DNA of 64,000 nt from assembly GCA_021323655.1 (NCBI GenBank), contig JAJPKO010000053.1:1-64000 (forward strand), in the 5' to 3' direction. The stretch is from Acidobacteriaceae bacterium (GTDB lineage Bacteria > Acidobacteriota > Terriglobia > Terriglobales > Acidobacteriaceae). How positions within the stretch are numbered: position 1 is the first letter of the stretch; each line of letters begins with the position of its first letter. Below, piece after piece: positions 17,301 to 25,064 of the stretch. The notes under the pieces were generated by a model that was not told the origin of the DNA, ran no database searches, and saw nothing but the letters and a program-made list of their open reading frames with translations. The translations under genes and the position numbers were made by a program.

Positions 17301-17968
17301 TGCTGTGAAATAGGCGCACCGTTTAGAAAGAACTGGTTGTATGCTCCTGAGATTCCAGTAATGGAGTAGTTGTTCGATTCGTCCCACCCCCGCGTGCCCG
17401 AATAACCGCTCGCGCCAAACTGTGTCTGATTGAAGCGAACGCCCGGGGTAAGCGCCATCATCATGTAAATTTGCCGCCCATTCAGCGGAAGGTTCTGGAC
17501 CTTTTCCGGATCCATCACTGCTCCTACGGAAGCATCGGCAAGGTTCAGCCCAAGTTGGTTCTCCTCGACAGCGACCGTTTCTGAGGTCGAACCAATCTGC
17601 AATGAAAAATTCACGCTGGCCTTTGTGGCTACATCAATCACCACATTCTGCTGGATCGCCTTCTTGAACCCCGGCGCTTCGGCTGTCACTGTATAGGTGC
17701 CAGGCTGCACAAACGGAATCACATAGTTTCCATTCGCGCCGCTTGTAATGTTGTAAGTCTGTTGCGGGCCCACCGCCGTAATAGTGGCTCGCGGAATCAC
17801 CGCACCTTTCGGGTCGGTCACCTGGCCTGAGATGGTGCCGCGATATTCCTGGGCAAACAGAACGGCAGTTGGCAGTACCAGCGCAAAACAGAGCAGCAGA
17901 ATGAATTTGTTTAAACGCTTAATTGGAATCGTTTCCATCTTCGGAAAATGGAGAACATTACGTTTCAT
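14345..17968 (-). CDS. Oar-like TonB-dependent outer-membrane receptor with N-terminal carboxypeptidase-like domain
   Basis: 1207 residues. A signal peptide (LLLCFALVLPTAVLFA, then QE) is followed by a carboxypeptidase regulatory-like beta-sandwich (GTISGQVTDPKGAVIPRA to about residue 125), a plug domain with NLPLNGR near residue 162, and a long beta-barrel ending in LSLKLLF with a terminal Phe. Such receptors import large substrates, often glycans or peptides, using TonB. The start at 17968 has GAGG ten bases upstream. Transcription is probably controlled by a LacI-family repressor: one operator lies in the promoter region and an identical one inside codons 11-16. A strong terminator follows. 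The substrate is unknown; a sugar ligand is suggested by the LacI sites and the downstream SGNH hydrolase. Confidence 0.92.
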   Translation of the reverse strand: MKRNVLHFPKMETIPIKRLNKFILLLCFALVLPTAVLFAQEYRGTISGQVTDPKGAVIPRATITAVGPQQTYNITSGANGNYVIPFVQPGTYTVTAEAPGFKKAIQQNVVIDVATKASVNFSLQIGSTSETVAVEENQLGLNLADASVGAVMDPEKVQNLPLNGRQIYMMMALTPGVRFNQTQFGASGYSGTRGWDESNNYSITGISGAYNQFFLNGAPISQQGGGGAGTWNISPSIDAVQEFKIMTITYDAQYGRVGGGAMNTILKSGGPHFHGTLYDFWRNSVLDANTYQLNQQGSKKPFHNMHQFGGTIGGPFLKNNKGFFFFSYEGWREVLPGGVVTTVPTPDMFPDANGNVNLSNYLASVSGKQNGIYDPLTTTACTAGVNGCPASGYVRQQFPNNTIPASRISQIGLNIMKLFPAPNRAGYVNNYVFNGSDQYHYNMPIARVDYNFNDATRLYGIFAWWSGHEYRNSNGMLGPAIRGNINNYRSSITQVLDLTHTFNPNLVSDIRVSFNRMWNLAPNGTLSAGLASLTPEQLGISMPQIPTTKHRYAPEINLNDGFPGIIGNTGDPVMYETYDISPSLTQVFRQHTFHYGAEVMVYHDVSGGVGQPNGNFSWNTGFTQRDPFQGNNDGASIASLLLGYPSGGSVQYTQPPYESYHYYAAYVQDDWKARSNLTFNLGLRWDTETSPVERHNRLLAGMCFTCTNPITNLITFPAGNTLPNGAHMVNPIMGGVQFSSSKLTAYENTWGLFQPKAGFLYLLNRNLLLRGGYTLSKALGIELGGASAWNQSTNYNSSPDGGLHPALDFYHGNPFPNGYAVPPGNSKGLMTLVGQGFGIDLRQRKIPLVHEWALGIQIQLPSQTLLEITYLGNHGTDFRASKQFNGLSASDFYKGHANPNYLNQLVTNPFYGVLPPTIDMGKTPTIQAKYLMVPYPQYNGNLYIYTNPEGYSNYNAMLVKAEKRLSGGGALSKGLSFLTSFTWSKMMTANGYLNNGGAGLVDPHPYYAIDGSDRPWDLAFSGLYGLPIGKGGVIAGDAHGLLGEVLNDWQLDWIFSNAGGTPVGFPNGDIYNCNGKYNILSPHKTWSSYINNSTPSCWKTFPPYTAVTQLPRTTAIRNPWAQQTELGLEKKFLIREGVDLQFKAEAFNATNTPIFGGPNTGGPESAPKRNTSVANPNQPGAWSGYGTIGSTQQNFPRQLQLSLKLLF
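17924..17937. promoter_or_regulatory. LacI-family operator, intragenic copy
   Basis: TGGAATCGTTTCCA, a near-perfect palindrome with the central CG typical of LacI/GalR operators. It lies within the start of the receptor gene (codons 11-16) and is identical to the upstream site at 18026-18039, with centres 102 bp apart. Confidence 0.7.
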
Positions 17969-18025
17969 TTTTGTTTGGCCTCAAAATGAGTGATATCAAC
18001 AGCGAATGGATAATAACAACATGAT

Positions 18026-18039
18026 TGGAATCGTTTCCA
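18026..18039. promoter_or_regulatory. LacI-family operator upstream of the TonB receptor gene
   Basis: TGGAATCGTTTCCA within the longer palindrome 18024-18041 (ATTGGAATCGTTTCCAAT). It lies about 60 bases before the receptor ATG at 17968, in the AT-rich promoter region, where a bound repressor would block RNA polymerase. No LacI-type gene is in the window. Confidence 0.75.
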
Positions 18040-18151
18040 ATAAAATTTTAATTATTTACAAATAAATAACTTAGTAAGGTGGAGGGCAATGTTTAGCAAG
18101 GCACACCCTGCCCAGGAAGGACTTCACAGGGTAGAATGCGCCACGCTTTTT

Positions 18152-19363
18152 CTAGCGGAAGAAAGACAAGTCAATCGCGTCACCCATGGCTTTGTATCCC
18201 GCATCTTTCGGATGCAGGTGGTCGCCGGAATCATAATCGGACAGAAAAGTATCTGGATGCGCCGGGTCATGCGTGACCTTGTCAAAGTCAATCACTCCAT
18301 CAAATACGCCGCTCGTCCTGATCCATTGGTTATAGGCCTGCCGAATCTGTTCGCCCTCCGGGGTGGAATAGCCCGCTCCCGCATACGGTGTAAGCGTGGC
18401 TCCGAACACTTTGATCCCATGCTGGTGCGCGCGCGCCACCAGTTGCGACAGGCCGAAGATCAGATCATCTGCTGTAATGGGCTTGTCTTCCGGGCCTTCC
18501 GGCCGCTTTAGATGGCCAATATCGTTGATGCCTTCCAGAATAATCAGATACTTCACGCCGCTTTGTGCAATCACATCGCGATCAAAGCGCGCCAAAGCAT
18601 TCGGGCCGTATCCATCATGCAGCACGCGATTTCCCCCAATGCCCTCATTCAGCACGCCCAAATGCGCCGTACGCCTGTCCGCCTGCAACCGTGCCGCCAG
18701 CACATCGGGCCAGCGATGGTTTGCCCCCGGTGCAGAAGCTGCGCCATCCGTAATCGAGTCGCCAAAAGCCACAATGGACGCGGCGTGATCGGAAGCGTTC
18801 GTACTCACGTCCACTCCCTTGACAAAGCACCAGGAACCAATCGCACTCGAGTTATCGGCAGTCGCGGCCGACGTGGCATCGCCCTTCAGGATGTAGTTGG
18901 TCTGGTCTGCGAATGAGTGGCACGTCATGGTGCGGATTTGCTGCTCCGGCAGGTAGACGCTCACGATGAGGTCAGACAGCGGCGCAACCTGCATCGTGAC
19001 AGGATCGCTCAGAATGAATGCTCCCGCAGGAATGGTGGTTGAAGGCTTGCCGCTGAAAGTAAGGGCGTGGTCTGTTCCCTGCTGCTCCGCGCCGCCTCCG
19101 CTACCGGCAGCCACATGCGCTGCGCCCACCACCAGCGGTTCAGTGCCAAACTCATTTGTCAGCTTGATCCGGACAGCCTCTCCACCAAGGCTGATGTGGA
19201 CCACATTGCGGTACGTCGAATTTGCTGGAGATACCTGCACCGGATTCACCGGATGCGGTAGCGGCGAGGCAGCCCATGTCCCGACCCAGTTGCCGGGAGT
19301 CTGCGCAAAAGCCGTCAGACTGGCCAGAGCGAAAATGGCACACGAAAGTGTTTTCTTCTGCAT
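18152..19363 (-). CDS. Secreted SGNH/GDSL hydrolase
   Basis: 403 residues with a signal peptide (IFALASLTAFA, then QT). An N-terminal beta-rich domain (about 25-170) precedes the SGNH catalytic domain: FGDSITDG with Ser203, the GGN block (GIGGNRVL), GINDIGH for the oxyanion asparagine, and a C-terminal DSGDHLHP with the catalytic Asp and His. Members are esterases, often deacetylating or de-esterifying carbohydrates. It lies upstream of the TonB receptor on the same strand, with about 180 bases between them that contain the LacI operator, so they may be regulated separately yet act on related substrates. Confidence 0.9.
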   Translation of the reverse strand: MQKKTLSCAIFALASLTAFAQTPGNWVGTWAASPLPHPVNPVQVSPANSTYRNVVHISLGGEAVRIKLTNEFGTEPLVVGAAHVAAGSGGGAEQQGTDHALTFSGKPSTTIPAGAFILSDPVTMQVAPLSDLIVSVYLPEQQIRTMTCHSFADQTNYILKGDATSAATADNSSAIGSWCFVKGVDVSTNASDHAASIVAFGDSITDGAASAPGANHRWPDVLAARLQADRRTAHLGVLNEGIGGNRVLHDGYGPNALARFDRDVIAQSGVKYLIILEGINDIGHLKRPEGPEDKPITADDLIFGLSQLVARAHQHGIKVFGATLTPYAGAGYSTPEGEQIRQAYNQWIRTSGVFDGVIDFDKVTHDPAHPDTFLSDYDSGDHLHPKDAGYKAMGDAIDLSFFR

Positions 19364-19672
19364 TCTGTTCCTTCCAGGAGAAAAATAACAGTAGGGCCAG
19401 CATAATGCACAGAACGCGCCTTCATGATGCGCAGCCGCTTTGCACCATAAATTTTATGTAAGGCGCTGCGTTCCTTGAGGGAAGAAACACTACAAATTTT
19501 CAAACACGTCCAGCGCACCAGCACATCATGAACAAGGATGACCACCATCACAACCGCCCCCGATGCGCACGCGATGAAGCTTGTCCCAGGTACGGTGTAT
19601 CCGTTGCCGGCCAGGAATTATCAGCAGGCAGTCCGTCTCATAAAATAGAGCTATAGAGGAAAATCCACACAC
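19364..19672. other. Intergenic region between divergent SGNH hydrolase and HAD genes
   Basis: About 310 bases. I see a 13-base palindrome CATAAATTTTATG at 19446-19458, flanked by loosely inverted GCGCAGCC and GGCGCTGCG, which could be an operator or hairpin. A 42-codon frame from 19528 has no ribosome site and is probably chance. A good ribosome site (GAGGAAAA) near 19656 belongs to the HAD gene. Confidence 0.4.
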
Positions 19673-20278
19673 ATGAAATTGAAATTGCCCGCAGGGGAAT
19701 TCCGCGCCTATCTCTTCGATTGCGATGGCACCATCGCCGACTCCATGCCTTTGCATTACGTGGCGTGGAAGACCATCCTGGGCGAATGGGGCTGTGAATT
19801 TGACGAGCAGCTCTTCTACTCACTCGGCGGTATGCCGGTGCGGGAAATCATCGCTCTTCTCAACGAGCGTCATACGCTCTCCATGCCAGTTGAAGAAATC
19901 GCCCGCCGCAAGGAAGGCATGTATTACGAACTGTTGCCCCAGCTCAAGGCCGTCCCTGAAGTGCTCGAGCATATCGAGGACGCCCACGGCCGTGTCCCCT
20001 TCGCCGTTGTCTCCGGAAGCACGCGGCATTCTGTCACTGCCTCTCTTGAAGCGCTCGGCCTCGTGGACAAATTCGACACCCTCGTCTGCGCCGGTGAGTA
20101 CCAGCGGAGCAAGCCGCACCCGGAATGCTTCCTGCTCGCCGCCGAACGACTCGGCGTCCCGCCGCACCACTGTCTCGTCTTTGAAGACACAGAAATGGGA
20201 ATCCAGGCAGCAACAGCCGCTGGCATGGCCTCAGTCAAAGTGCCAATGCCATGGGAAAGGGCCGAAGCATTGGTCTAA
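19673..20278 (+). CDS. HAD-family sugar-phosphatase/phosphoglucomutase-like protein
   Basis: 201 residues. Motif I is DCDGT at 16-20 (nucleophile Asp16), motif II is the Ser of VVSGSTR, motif III the Lys in QRSKPHPE, and motif IV FEDTEMG. A helical cap between motifs I and II matches beta-phosphoglucomutase and fructose-1-phosphatase (YqaB) relatives. Likely a small-molecule phosphatase acting on a sugar phosphate in the cytoplasm. GAGGAAAA precedes the ATG. A palindromic repeat follows the gene. Confidence 0.88.
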   Translation: MKLKLPAGEFRAYLFDCDGTIADSMPLHYVAWKTILGEWGCEFDEQLFYSLGGMPVREIIALLNERHTLSMPVEEIARRKEGMYYELLPQLKAVPEVLEHIEDAHGRVPFAVVSGSTRHSVTASLEALGLVDKFDTLVCAGEYQRSKPHPECFLLAAERLGVPPHHCLVFEDTEMGIQAATAAGMASVKVPMPWERAEALV

Positions 20279-20321
20279 ATTCGTAGCTGTCCAGTAGGGA
20301 TGAGCGAATAGAAATGGGTGC

Positions 20322-20347
20322 CCCACGTCTCGATTTTGAGACGTGGG
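20322..20347. repeat. Palindromic intergenic repeat, CCACRTCTC type (copy 1)
   Basis: A perfect 10-bp stem: CCCACGTCTC, six-base loop GATTTT, GAGACGTGGG. It resembles the hairpin at 56997-57017 and is preceded by GGGTGC, a flank also seen in the other palindromic repeats. It lies 43 bases after the HAD gene stop. Confidence 0.75.
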
Positions 20348-20483
20348 TTTGCGGACCCTGAAAATCCATCCCCCACTCAGAACAAATCCTCTTCCCTCCA
20401 GCTGCATCTTGCAGAATAATCTCTTCCAGAGGACCGGGGCAGTAATCACCACCATTCCATCACCGAAGGCGCGCGTTCGCCGC

Positions 20484-21821
20484 ATGGGCCTTGTTCCCCT
20501 GGTTGCGGCAACCTATTTCATGGTCTTCGGCGGCCCCTATGGTATTGAAGATATCCTCGGCGGTGCCGACTACACCAAAGCGCTGCTCATTCTGCTCATC
20601 TTTCCCTTTCTCTGGAGCCTGCCTACCACGCTCATGCTGGGTGAGCTGGCCAGCGCCATTCCTGCTGAAGGCGGTTTTTATATTTGGGTGCGCCGCGCGC
20701 TCGGTCCTTTCTGGGGATACCAGGAGGCATGGCTTTCGCTCACCGCCAGCATCTTCGACATGGCCATTTACCCCACCATCTTCGTGCTCTACCTGGGCAA
20801 ACTTTTCCCCGCCGGAACAGCCGGCCACCGCAGCATCCTGTGGGAGCTGGCGCTCGTCGCCGCCTGCTGCATCTGGAACCTTTGCGGTGCTCCCGCCGTC
20901 GGCAAAGGCTCAGTTGCGCTTTTTCTTGCGTTGCTGAGCCCCTTCGCTGTCCTGGTTGTCCTCGGGTTTCTCCACCCCCCGCAATGGCACAGCCACACAA
21001 CAGCATTCACCGGCGGAAGCATCAGCACCGCCATCATTGTCGCCCTCTGGAACTACATGGGATGGGACAACGCCTCCACCGTCGCCGAAGAAGTAGACAA
21101 CCCGCGACGGAACTACCCTCTGGCCATGCTGGCAAGCGCTGCCATCGTGGCCATTTCCTACGTGCTTCCGGTAGCGGCCGTCGGCTACGCCGGCATTTCA
21201 GTAGAACAGTTCTCCACCGGCTCATGGGCCGACGCCGCCCGCACGCTCGGAGGCCCATTCCTCGCAGCGGCCATTGTCCTCTGCGGGACCATCAATGGCC
21301 TCGGCATGTTCAACGCGCTGGTACTTTCCTACACGCGCCTTCCCATGGTACTCGCACAGGACGGAATGCTGCCCGCCTGCTTTGCCCTCAAAAACCGCCG
21401 CAACGTGCCCTGGCTGGCCATCCTTGTCTGCGGAGCGGCGTGGGCCGCAGCATTGGGCTTTCGTTTTGAAGAGCTGATTTCCATTGACCTCATCCTCTAC
21501 GGCAGTAGCCTTATTCTTGAGTTCATCGCACTGGCCGCCCTCCGCTTCAAAGAACCAGACTTGCCCCGCCCTTTCCGCGCCGGAAACACATTTCTCGCCT
21601 GCACCCTCGGCATTCCTCCGGCGCTGCTCATCCTGTATGTCATGTACGCCGCGCGCGACGAGCGAATGGCCCGCATGCCCGCGCTGCTCTTCGGTCTGCT
21701 CATCGCTCTTGGCGGACCGCTGTTCTACTTCATCTCCCGCAAACGCTGGACACAGAAAACCAATACCGCTCCCCTGTCCTCTGCCTTGCACGGCAACCAT
21801 CCGCAAAACCAGTCATACTAA
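20484..21821 (+). CDS. APC-family amino acid/polyamine permease
   Basis: 445 residues from the only ATG (20484); the frame is open upstream to a GTG at 20343 inside a palindromic repeat, and a TTG at 20409 is another candidate. The segment before the ATG ends KARVRR, which resembles the basic pre-membrane stretch of homologues, so the true start may be earlier. The protein has about 12 hydrophobic segments, opening with PLVAATYFMVFGGPYGIEDI, a consensus of the amino acid-polyamine-organocation superfamily. The substrate cannot be deduced. The MoxR-like ATPase starts 15 bases after its stop. Confidence 0.87.
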   Translation: MGLVPLVAATYFMVFGGPYGIEDILGGADYTKALLILLIFPFLWSLPTTLMLGELASAIPAEGGFYIWVRRALGPFWGYQEAWLSLTASIFDMAIYPTIFVLYLGKLFPAGTAGHRSILWELALVAACCIWNLCGAPAVGKGSVALFLALLSPFAVLVVLGFLHPPQWHSHTTAFTGGSISTAIIVALWNYMGWDNASTVAEEVDNPRRNYPLAMLASAAIVAISYVLPVAAVGYAGISVEQFSTGSWADAARTLGGPFLAAAIVLCGTINGLGMFNALVLSYTRLPMVLAQDGMLPACFALKNRRNVPWLAILVCGAAWAAALGFRFEELISIDLILYGSSLILEFIALAALRFKEPDLPRPFRAGNTFLACTLGIPPALLILYVMYAARDERMARMPALLFGLLIALGGPLFYFISRKRWTQKTNTAPLSSALHGNHPQNQSY

Positions 21822-21836
21822 TAAGCAGGAGTTCCG

Positions 21837-23357
21837 ATGCCGACTGTTCCCTCTCTGCCGACGACCCTTGGTGACCTGCGCAAGAGGCAGGAATTTTCTG
21901 CAACCCGTCTCGCTGCCCGCAGCGTAAAAGACGAGCTTCGCGAAAACCTGATCGCACGCCTTCGATCGCGCCAGACCATCTTCCCTGGCATTGTGGGTTA
22001 TGACGACACGGTCGTTCCGCAGATCGTCAACGCCATCCTCTCGAAGCAGAACTTCATCCTCCTCGGTCTGCGCGGACAGGCCAAGAGCCGCATCCTGCGC
22101 GCCCTCACAGCGCTGCTCGATGAGCACATGCCCTTCATTGCCGGATGTGAAATCCGTGACGACCCATACAAACCGCTCTGCAAGCGCTGCCGCGATCTCG
22201 TCGCCGAAAAAGGAGACGCTGTCCCCATTGACTACCTGGGCCGCGAAGAACGTTACGTCGAGAAGCTCGCCACTCCGGACGTGACCGTCGCCGACCTCAT
22301 TGGCGACCTCGACCCCATCAAAGCCGCTCGCGGCGGTCATCACCTCGCCAGTGAACTGACCATGCACTTTGGACTGCTGCCCCGCGCCAATCGCGGCATC
22401 TTCGCCATTAACGAGCTCCCCGACCTCGCCGGAAAAATTCAGGTCGCGCTCTTCAACATCATGCAGGAGGGCGACGTGCAGATTAAGGGCTACCCCGTGC
22501 GCCTCGCGCTCGATGTCGCTCTTGTATTCAGCGCAAACCCTGAGGACTACACAGCACGCGGCAAAATCGTCACCCCGCTCAAAGACCGCATCGGTTCAGA
22601 AATCCGCACGCATTACCCTGAAACGCTCGAAGAAGGCATCTCCATCACCGCGCAGGAAACATGGACCAACCGTGGTCTCGGCAAGCTGGAAATTCCCCAG
22701 CACATGCGCGAAATCGTCGAGCAGGTCGCCTTCACCGCGCGCGAAGACAAGAAGGTGGACAAGCGCAGCGGCGTCAGCCAGCGCCTGCCCATCTCCACCA
22801 TGGACCTCGTCATCTCTAACGCGGAGCGCCGGGCCCTCCTGCACGACGAATCCCTCATCATGCCCCGCATTGGAGACATCTACGCCTCTCTGCCCGGCAT
22901 CACCGGCAAGCTCGAACTTGAATATGAAGGCGAAATGCGCGGCGCCGATACTGTCGTCCGCGAAATCCTGCGCACAGCCATAGCAAAAATCTTTGACAAG
23001 TACTTCACCGGCACAAACACGCAGCAAATCGAACAATGGTTCAATCTCGGCGGTACCATCAAATTCGATGACGACCAGCCCGCAAAATTCATCGCAGCGG
23101 AGTTAAAGCAGATCCAGGGCCTGGTCGAAAAACTCGCCCCTCTCGGCGTCACCTCCAAATCTGGCTCGGAACATCTGGTGGCCGCATCTGAATTTCTCCT
23201 CGAGGGCCTGTATGCGCATCACCGCATCAGCCGGACAGAAGAGCGCGCCTTTACCGCAGCCGAGAAAGTACAGCGCAGCGCAGCGCGGCAGGAACGAGAG
23301 CTTGAGCGCGAGATGGAAGAATGGACCCAGCACAAGACCCGCAGAGGATTTAACTAA
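21837..23357 (+). CDS. MoxR/ChlI-like AAA+ ATPase (magnesium chelatase subunit I-related)
   Basis: 506 residues with a ribosome site GCAGGAG. The AAA+ core occupies about residues 30-300. The P-loop is GLRGQAKSR, a departure from GxxGxGK, and the Walker B segment reads FAINELPDL, with Asn where most ATPases have Asp. A cysteine pair lies in the insert (CKRCRDL), and the C-terminal region is helical and charged. These features resemble a bacterial subgroup of ChlI/MoxR-like proteins whose role is not well defined; they often sit next to a VWA-domain partner, which is absent here. Likely a remodelling ATPase; substrate unknown. Confidence 0.82.
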   Translation: MPTVPSLPTTLGDLRKRQEFSATRLAARSVKDELRENLIARLRSRQTIFPGIVGYDDTVVPQIVNAILSKQNFILLGLRGQAKSRILRALTALLDEHMPFIAGCEIRDDPYKPLCKRCRDLVAEKGDAVPIDYLGREERYVEKLATPDVTVADLIGDLDPIKAARGGHHLASELTMHFGLLPRANRGIFAINELPDLAGKIQVALFNIMQEGDVQIKGYPVRLALDVALVFSANPEDYTARGKIVTPLKDRIGSEIRTHYPETLEEGISITAQETWTNRGLGKLEIPQHMREIVEQVAFTAREDKKVDKRSGVSQRLPISTMDLVISNAERRALLHDESLIMPRIGDIYASLPGITGKLELEYEGEMRGADTVVREILRTAIAKIFDKYFTGTNTQQIEQWFNLGGTIKFDDDQPAKFIAAELKQIQGLVEKLAPLGVTSKSGSEHLVAASEFLLEGLYAHHRISRTEERAFTAAEKVQRSAARQERELEREMEEWTQHKTRRGFN

Positions 23358-23463
23358 TCGCACCCACAAATTTTTTTCGTGTCGCGTGTCGTTTTCCGTC
23401 CGGCATCTTCGTTACTGGCATGGAAAAATTCTCTGCAAGGGGAATCTTCCAGAAGGAGCAGCA

Positions 23464-23808
23464 ATGCCACAGTATCTGATTTTATTGCGTAATAACGGGG
23501 AGCCGTTCGACAGCCTCAGCCCTGAAGAAATGCAAAAGACGCAGGAAAAGTATTTCGCCTGGCGAAGCAAGCCATTTGCCGTAGATGGCTCTCGCCTCGA
23601 TCGTGCAGGCCGTGTTATCCGAAAGAAGAACGGCAGCGTCTCTGTCTCCGACGGTCCTTTTACGGAAGGCCGCGAGGTCCTCGGCGGATACTACGCCATT
23701 GAAGCTGCGGACCTTGATGAGGCCGTCAAACTCGCGCTCACCAATCCGCATGTTGACTTCGGAACAATTGAGGTCCGCGAGTTGGTTGCCCGCCCCTCTG
23801 AAAAATAA
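23464..23808 (+). CDS. YCII-related (DGPF) protein
   Basis: 114 residues from the ATG at 23464, which has a strong ribosome site (AGAAGGAGCA); the frame open to 23212 is antisense or overlap noise. The sequence shows the YCII/DGPF fold: MPQYLILLRNN at the start, the eponymous SDGPF block at about 62-66, and a C-terminal EVREL strand. The family is a small ferredoxin-like domain of unclear chemistry. The sigma factor gene begins two bases after its stop, the conserved arrangement of ECF42-type systems, so it likely works with that sigma factor. Confidence 0.88.
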   Translation: MPQYLILLRNNGEPFDSLSPEEMQKTQEKYFAWRSKPFAVDGSRLDRAGRVIRKKNGSVSVSDGPFTEGREVLGGYYAIEAADLDEAVKLALTNPHVDFGTIEVRELVARPSEK

Positions 23809-23810
23809 CA

Positions 23811-25064
23811 ATGTCATCGGACGGACCCGTTGTACTGGAACACCTGTTTCGGCGGCAGGCCGGGAAAATTGTTTCATGGCTTGCCGGGTCCCTCGGCTCC
23901 GAACACCTGCAGCTTGCCGAAGATTCCATGCAGGAGGCCATGCTCCGCGCCCTCGAATCATGGTCCTTCCACGGTACTCCCAAAAACCCGGAAGCCTGGT
24001 TGTTTCGCGTCGCACACAATTACGCTATCTCTGTCTTGCGGCGCAAGGCCAGCTTCCATTCCAAAGCTGAGGCGCTCACCGCCCTGCTGGATGCGCCTGT
24101 GCCGCACATCCTTGATCCCGATCTCGAAGAGCAACTGCGCGACGATGAGCTTCGCATGATTTTCATGTGCTGTCACCCAGCGCTGCCGGAAAATGCTCGC
24201 ATCGCACTCAGTCTGCAACTGGTCAGCGGCTTCGGCTCCAGCGAAATCGCCCGCATCTTTCTTGCTGACGAAAGGACCATTGCACAGCGGCTTGTCCGCG
24301 CCAAGCGCCAGATTCGAGAACAGCAGATACCGATTGCCATGCCCGGCCAGGCACAGCTTTCCGAGCGTCTGGACTCCGTGCTGAATGTGATTTATCTCAT
24401 GTTCAGTGCCGGATATGCTGCACACTCTGGCGAAGAACTCATTCGCCGTGACGTCTGCATGGAGGCGCTGCGCCTGGGCCAGATGCTCGCCGCATCTTCG
24501 CTCGCCCGTCCGCGTGTCCATGCGCTCGTGGCGCTCATGGCCCTGCAGGCTGCGCGGCTGCCCGCCCGCACAGACGCTTCCGGAGATCTGGTCCTGTTAG
24601 AAGAGCAGGACAGAAACCTGTGGGACGACGCTCTGATTGCGACCGGCTTCCGCTTCTTCGACCGCTCGATTGAAGGAGAAGAAATTTCAGAATGGCATGT
24701 GCAGGCCGCCGTTGCCGCCGAATACGCCAGGGCCAAACAAACCGGCTCCATCCGCTGGCAGGCGATCCTCGAACACTTCAACCATCTCGTACAGATCAAT
24801 TCGTCCCCTGTGATCGCTCTGAACCGTGCCGTGGCCATCCTGAAACTTCACGGCGCAGAGGCCGCGTTGGCTGAAATTTTGCCGCTTGAAGCGCATCCCT
24901 CCATGCGCGGATATTATCTGCTGCCTGCCATCAAAGGCCGCTTCCTGCTGGAGATGGGAAGGCCCTCGGAGGCGGCCCGCGCCTTCCATGCGGCGCTCGC
25001 CTGTGATTGCTCGGCACCAGAACGAAGGTTCCTGGAAAAACAACTTGCTCTCACAGGCTGCTGA
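23811..25064 (+). CDS. ECF sigma factor with C-terminal TPR-like extension (ECF42-like)
   Basis: 417 residues, more than twice a normal ECF sigma factor. The N-terminal 170 residues hold region 2 (EDSMQEAMLRALESW, then FRVAHNYAISVLRRK) and region 4 (SGFGSSEIARIFLADERTIAQRLVRAKRQIRE). The remaining 240 residues are a helical extension (DUF6596-type) with TPR-like units, as in the ECF42 group. ECF42 genes lack an anti-sigma factor and lie beside DGPF-protein genes, exactly as here (two bases apart). The extension is thought to regulate activity. Its TGA abuts the stop codon of the convergent SDR gene with no bases between. Confidence 0.9.
   Translation: MSSDGPVVLEHLFRRQAGKIVSWLAGSLGSEHLQLAEDSMQEAMLRALESWSFHGTPKNPEAWLFRVAHNYAISVLRRKASFHSKAEALTALLDAPVPHILDPDLEEQLRDDELRMIFMCCHPALPENARIALSLQLVSGFGSSEIARIFLADERTIAQRLVRAKRQIREQQIPIAMPGQAQLSERLDSVLNVIYLMFSAGYAAHSGEELIRRDVCMEALRLGQMLAASSLARPRVHALVALMALQAARLPARTDASGDLVLLEEQDRNLWDDALIATGFRFFDRSIEGEEISEWHVQAAVAAEYARAKQTGSIRWQAILEHFNHLVQINSSPVIALNRAVAILKLHGAEAALAEILPLEAHPSMRGYYLLPAIKGRFLLEMGRPSEAARAFHAALACDCSAPERRFLEKQLALTGC

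Noticed and set aside
19528-19656. 42-codon frame with His and Cys clusters before the HAD gene
   Set aside because: No ribosome site, no recognisable fold and it would end in the promoter region of the HAD gene.
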